Part shown: positions 53,544 through 56,053 of the stretch, piece after piece
Layout: the number at the start of each line of letters is the position of its first letter
Numbering within the stretch: position 1 is the first letter of the stretch
Assembly (NCBI GenBank): GCA_017439305.1
Contig: JAFSJK010000083.1
Coordinates: 1-56,053 of the forward strand
DNA from: Bacteroidales bacterium
GTDB lineage: Bacteria > Bacteroidota > Bacteroidia > Bacteroidales > UBA932
Direction: 5' to 3'
Length of the DNA: 56,053 nt
The notes under the pieces: generated by a model
What the model saw: only the letters and a program-made list of their open reading frames with translations
Databases searched by the model: none
Told to the model about the DNA's origin: nothing
Translations under genes and position numbers: made by a program

Positions 53544-53807
53544 GGCGCAGGTGGGGAAAAAAGGGTGGGACCTGCGCCACCATAATGCGTAAAAGGGCGA
53601 TTTGCGGCGCAGGTCCCCATGGAAAAACCCCACCTGCGTCAAAAACACCCTACACCTGCGCCAGTATTGGGAAGAACATCTGCCGACAGGGCCCTGTAAC
53701 AGCTTGACAGACAATAAAAAATCCGCCGCTGAAAAGCGCCGGGTATATAGAGAGGTTGTTCAGGTGCAAGGGACTTCGTACTCGTCCCATTGCTTATGTA
53801 TTTGTCT
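53544..53807. repeat. Large repeat with GGCGCAGGT array R3
   Basis: 264 bp repeated at 55587..55851, about 95% identical. The first 119 bp are the array: forward 53544, inverted 53570, forward 53606, inverted variant 53632, inverted 53654, with gaps 17, 27, 17 and 13 nt. The second half has the palindrome ACAGGGCCCTGT, a hairpin CCGCCGCT-GAAA-AGCGCCGG, and a tail ending TGTATTTGTCT. No gene is seen in 53430..53958; beyond the repeat there is a G-rich stretch near 53838..53858. Confidence 0.9.
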
Positions 53808-53927
53808 GAATCGAAGGTATTTCGGAGCGAAGCGACCCAGGGGGGTGGGGGGCTTAAGTTTCACGATAAATAGAAAAATAGCACTATTTCAATAACATTT
53901 GAATCCTTATTATTGTTTTATTTTTCA

Positions 53928-53935
53928 TACATTTG
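53928..53935 (+). promoter_or_regulatory. -7 box of the 53959 lipoprotein gene
   Basis: TACATTTG fits TAnnTTTG and lies 23 nt before the ATG. No well-spaced -33 TTG is present. Confidence 0.55.
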
Positions 53936-53958
53936 TAGTGCATTAAGCTATTGCTGAT

Positions 53959-55542
53959 ATGAAAATCCTTTCCCGCCTCCTGTCCATCGCCACCATATTG
54001 GCTTGTTTCACACTGGTTTCATGCAACAAGGAGAATAAGTCTCCCGACGGCCAAGAAAGCAAAATTTCTCTCTCCGTCACCCGCGCCGACATTTCCGGTG
54101 CGGTCGCCCTGACCCTGTGTGACAAAGATGTGACCAAGGCGACGGATGCCGAGGATATCTCCGGTCTCTACAAGATGGACGAGAACGGCAATCTGACATA
54201 CGTCGTGTTCTACATCGAAGTGGTGACGGACTCGACGGGAGTGGAGACCAAGACGGCGAAAGATATGAATCTGACGATCAAGCCTACCTGGATAATGCCT
54301 TACGGGAAGGATTTCATCCTGCTCGGAGGATGCCTCGCCGAATATGACGGCGACGTGACGCAACTTCCTGGAAGCTTGAGGGAAGCTATCGAAAGGTTCT
54401 GCGACTGTTTCTATCAGTTCAGCGACGGCAACGGTGGAATGACGGGAATGGGGTCTCCGGGGTACTGGTACCTGCTGCGCAAAACCGACGGCAAGCTTTT
54501 CGACCTGTCGCTGAAGATAGCTTTCTTCAAGTCATCCGACACGACATTCCCTTCCCCTTATCCCAACCTGGACCCCGATCCCAGTTGCATCAAGTATTAT
54601 CTGAGTAACCCCTCCTCGACAGACCAGCGGTTCTATTATGTCAATCTCGAGCGCGAAGGTTTTCTCAGGGCTGTCGGAAACGAAATGTATGTCAGTTCGC
54701 TGGGCGGCAACGGCATAACCATCGGCCAGGATCCGAACAAAAAATACAAGTCATACAACGGTTTCATCTCAAAGGTCACGAATGACGGGGAGAAACTACT
54801 TGTCTCGGAACTCACCAACAGGAACCTGAACATCGGACAGGGCTTCCTTATCGATGACAGCAAGGTCATCCTGACCAATACGGAACAGGGAATAGTGATC
54901 ATCAATCCCGATGGAAGTATGCAGAGCATTTCGCTTGGCTACATGGGACACGATATAGAATGGGAGCGCATCCGGCAGGTCGGGGGCAAATGGTATGCTA
55001 CGTTGATTGATGATAAAAAAACAGCCCTCCTCATCAATCCCGACGGCAGCCTGAAGGAATTTGAAGTGATACTCTCCGACCCGTATATGAATTATGGGGG
55101 GATAGATTACTCGCGCGCGCCAAAATACGTTGCCGACAAGGTATGTTCCTTCCTCGTCCAGGTCGGGGGTGGACTGGGAACCATCACTATCGACTCTGCC
55201 ACGGACAAGGTATCGCTTTCCACCTTCCCGCCTGACTTCCCCAAGGAATATGATATGTACAATGACGCCGGCGTAGCATACGTCCTGTCTGAAGACGTGA
55301 AAACCATTACGCGCTATAGCATCGCCACGTCATCTTCCAAGGAATATGCGGTCGACCTAGGCAAGATCCCTTCCTTCATCTTCCCGAAACAGAGTTTCGA
55401 CAAGGCCACGAATACGTTCTATGTCACCGCGTACAATGGCCAGGACCTGGTTTCTTTCTACATCGATGCTGAAACCGGCGTCGCTTCCCTCATAGGCTCA
55501 AGCACGACCCTCAAGACCACCACGATAGTCCCCCTGAACTAA
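53959..55542 (+). CDS. Large lipoprotein, possible beta-propeller, unknown function
   Basis: 527 residues with a lipoprotein signal (LACFTLVSC, Cys22). The mature part has repeated strand-turn units such as VGNEMYVSSLGG, LLVSELTNRNLNIGQGFLID, KVILTNTEQGIVIINPDGSMQSISLG, TALLINPDGSLKEFEV and ATNTFYVTAYNGQDLVSFYIDAETG, which suggest a beta-propeller. I do not recognise the family. The gene is a single unit between two copies of a 264-bp repeat next to tRNA-Met, and its base composition is somewhat AT-richer than the core genes, so it looks like an accessory cassette. Confidence 0.82.
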   Translation: MKILSRLLSIATILACFTLVSCNKENKSPDGQESKISLSVTRADISGAVALTLCDKDVTKATDAEDISGLYKMDENGNLTYVVFYIEVVTDSTGVETKTAKDMNLTIKPTWIMPYGKDFILLGGCLAEYDGDVTQLPGSLREAIERFCDCFYQFSDGNGGMTGMGSPGYWYLLRKTDGKLFDLSLKIAFFKSSDTTFPSPYPNLDPDPSCIKYYLSNPSSTDQRFYYVNLEREGFLRAVGNEMYVSSLGGNGITIGQDPNKKYKSYNGFISKVTNDGEKLLVSELTNRNLNIGQGFLIDDSKVILTNTEQGIVIINPDGSMQSISLGYMGHDIEWERIRQVGGKWYATLIDDKKTALLINPDGSLKEFEVILSDPYMNYGGIDYSRAPKYVADKVCSFLVQVGGGLGTITIDSATDKVSLSTFPPDFPKEYDMYNDAGVAYVLSEDVKTITRYSIATSSSKEYAVDLGKIPSFIFPKQSFDKATNTFYVTAYNGQDLVSFYIDAETGVASLIGSSTTLKTTTIVPLN

Positions 55543-55586
55543 CGATTATCTGCTTTTTTTTTGGGGGGGGCAAAGTGTTGAGATTT

Positions 55587-55851
55587 GGCGCAGGTGGGGA
55601 AAAAGAGGTAGGACCTGCGCCACTACAATGCGTAAAAGGGCGATTCATGGCGCAGGTCCCCATGGAAAAACCCCACCTGCGTCAAAAACACCCTACACCT
55701 GCGCCAATATTGGGAATAACATCTGCCGACAGGGCCCTGTAACAGCCTGACAGACAATAAAAAATCCGCCGCTGAAAAGCGCCGGGTATATAGTGAGGTT
55801 GTTTCAGGTGCAAGGGACTTCGTACTCGTCCCATTGCTTATGTATTTGTCT
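55587..55851. repeat. Large repeat with GGCGCAGGT array R4
   Basis: Second copy of 53544..53807 with one extra T. Half-sites: forward 55587, inverted 55613, forward 55649, inverted variant 55675, inverted 55697, gaps 17, 27, 17 and 13 nt. The repeat ends 3 nt short of the 3' end of tRNA-Met. Apart from this repeat and a T10-G8 run near 55551..55570, no feature is seen in 55543..55854. Confidence 0.9.
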
Positions 55852-55854
55852 TCG

Positions 55855-55928
55855 TAGCGGGAGTGGGTCACGATCCCACGACCTCCGGATTATGAATCCG
55901 ACGCTCTAACCAGCTGAGCTACCCCGCC
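55855..55928 (-). tRNA. tRNA-Met (CAT anticodon)
   Basis: A 74-nt cloverleaf: acceptor GGCGGGG paired with TCCCGCT, D arm AGCTCAGCTGGTTAGAGC, anticodon loop TTCATAA with CAT, T arm GTGGG-ATCGTGA-CCCAC. The CCA end is not encoded. CAT could also belong to tRNA-Ile2 (lysidine) or initiator tRNA; the paired first base and general pattern favour elongator Met, but this is not certain. Confidence 0.88.
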
Positions 55929-55944
55929 ATCATTGTTTCAAAAT

Positions 55945-55971
55945 AAAAATCAGCTTAAACGGCTGATTTTT
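55945..55971. terminator. Hairpin between the two tRNA genes
   Basis: AAAAATCAGC and GCTGATTTTT form a perfect 10-bp stem with a 7-nt loop just after the 3' end of tRNA-Gln, flanked by A/T runs, so it can terminate in either direction. Confidence 0.7.
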
Positions 55972-55972
55972 G

Positions 55973-56043
55973 TTGAGATAGAAGGACTCGAACCCTCACT
56001 GACAGAGCCAGAATCTGTAGTGCTACCATTACACCATATCTCA
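55973..56043 (-). tRNA. tRNA-Gln (CTG anticodon)
   Basis: A 71-nt cloverleaf: acceptor TGAGATA with TATCTCA, D arm GTGTAATGGTAGCAC, anticodon stem ACAGA/TCTGT with loop TTCTGGC (CTG), T arm GAGGG-TTCGAGT-CCTTC. The genomic sequence after the discriminator A begins with CA rather than CCA. Confidence 0.92.
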
Positions 56044-56053
56044 ATATCCCGAA

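Noticed and set aside
53602-53895. A 97-codon open frame within the R3 repeat
   Set aside because: Most of it is made of repeat sequence, it has no promoter or recognisable domain, and the near-identical repeat R4 does not keep the same frame.

Overview
The window looks like a chromosomal segment of a fairly GC-rich member of the Bacteroidales (Bacteroidota), probably gut-associated. The evidence is a SusC/SusD pair, the Bacteroidota ATP synthase gene order (atpD-C-B-E-F-H-A-G), a dipeptidyl peptidase IV and a C10 protease, a DAHP synthase fused to chorismate mutase, promoters of the TAnnTTTG type (often with TTG about 20 nt upstream), and few Shine-Dalgarno sequences. The genus cannot be named from this sequence alone.

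Layout. 1-5.3 kb: SusD and SusC genes (minus strand); the SusC carries a C-terminal OmpA-like peptidoglycan-binding domain. 5.4-8.7 kb: dusB, pfkA, lpxK. 8.6-12.8 kb: a phenylalanine/tyrosine operon (pheA, aminotransferase, tyrA, DAHP synthase-chorismate mutase) headed by a Phe/Tyr-rich leader peptide and an attenuator. 12.9-15.6 kb: frr and pyrH, separated by a REP-associated (RAYT-type) transposase with palindromic repeats. 15.7-18.2 kb: an orphan succinate dehydrogenase cytochrome b gene, then a Trp-Trp leader peptide with attenuator and a TrpB2-type tryptophan synthase gene. 18.2-23.7 kb: aminopeptidase P, hemW and small envelope genes. 23.7-30.4 kb: the complete F-type ATP synthase. 30.4-40 kb: dacB, galE, DPP IV, then a surface operon (beta-helix lipoprotein, VTC domain, DUF4956, DUF2490). 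40-49.7 kb: housekeeping genes (radical SAM, exported deformylase, radA, phosphoesterase, rsmE, sua5-type, rhomboid, mutL). 49.7-55.9 kb: accessory DNA with a low-GC C10 protease islet inserted beside the mutL operon, ispF, two lipoprotein genes of unknown function and large repeats ending at tRNA-Met. 55.9-56.05 kb: tRNA-Met and tRNA-Gln.

Three points stand out. First, two amino-acid attenuators of the classical ribosome-stalling type lie 4 kb apart, one for Phe/Tyr and one for Trp, so aromatic amino-acid synthesis here appears to be controlled by transcription attenuation. Second, four intergenic arrays (44.3, 49.8, 53.6 and 55.6 kb) are built from a 9-bp half-site, GGCGCAGGT, with strictly constant spacing (17 nt between inverted half-sites, 13 nt between direct ones, 27 nt between units in three arrays) although the spacer sequences differ; they border the accessory islets. 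Third, the C10 protease islet is bounded by an 84-bp duplication of the promoter and first codons of the resident operon, so both the old and the new operon keep a promoter.

Several genes have a start codon only 4-7 nt after the -7 box, which suggests leaderless transcripts. Functions below rest on motifs and family knowledge; no database search was possible.
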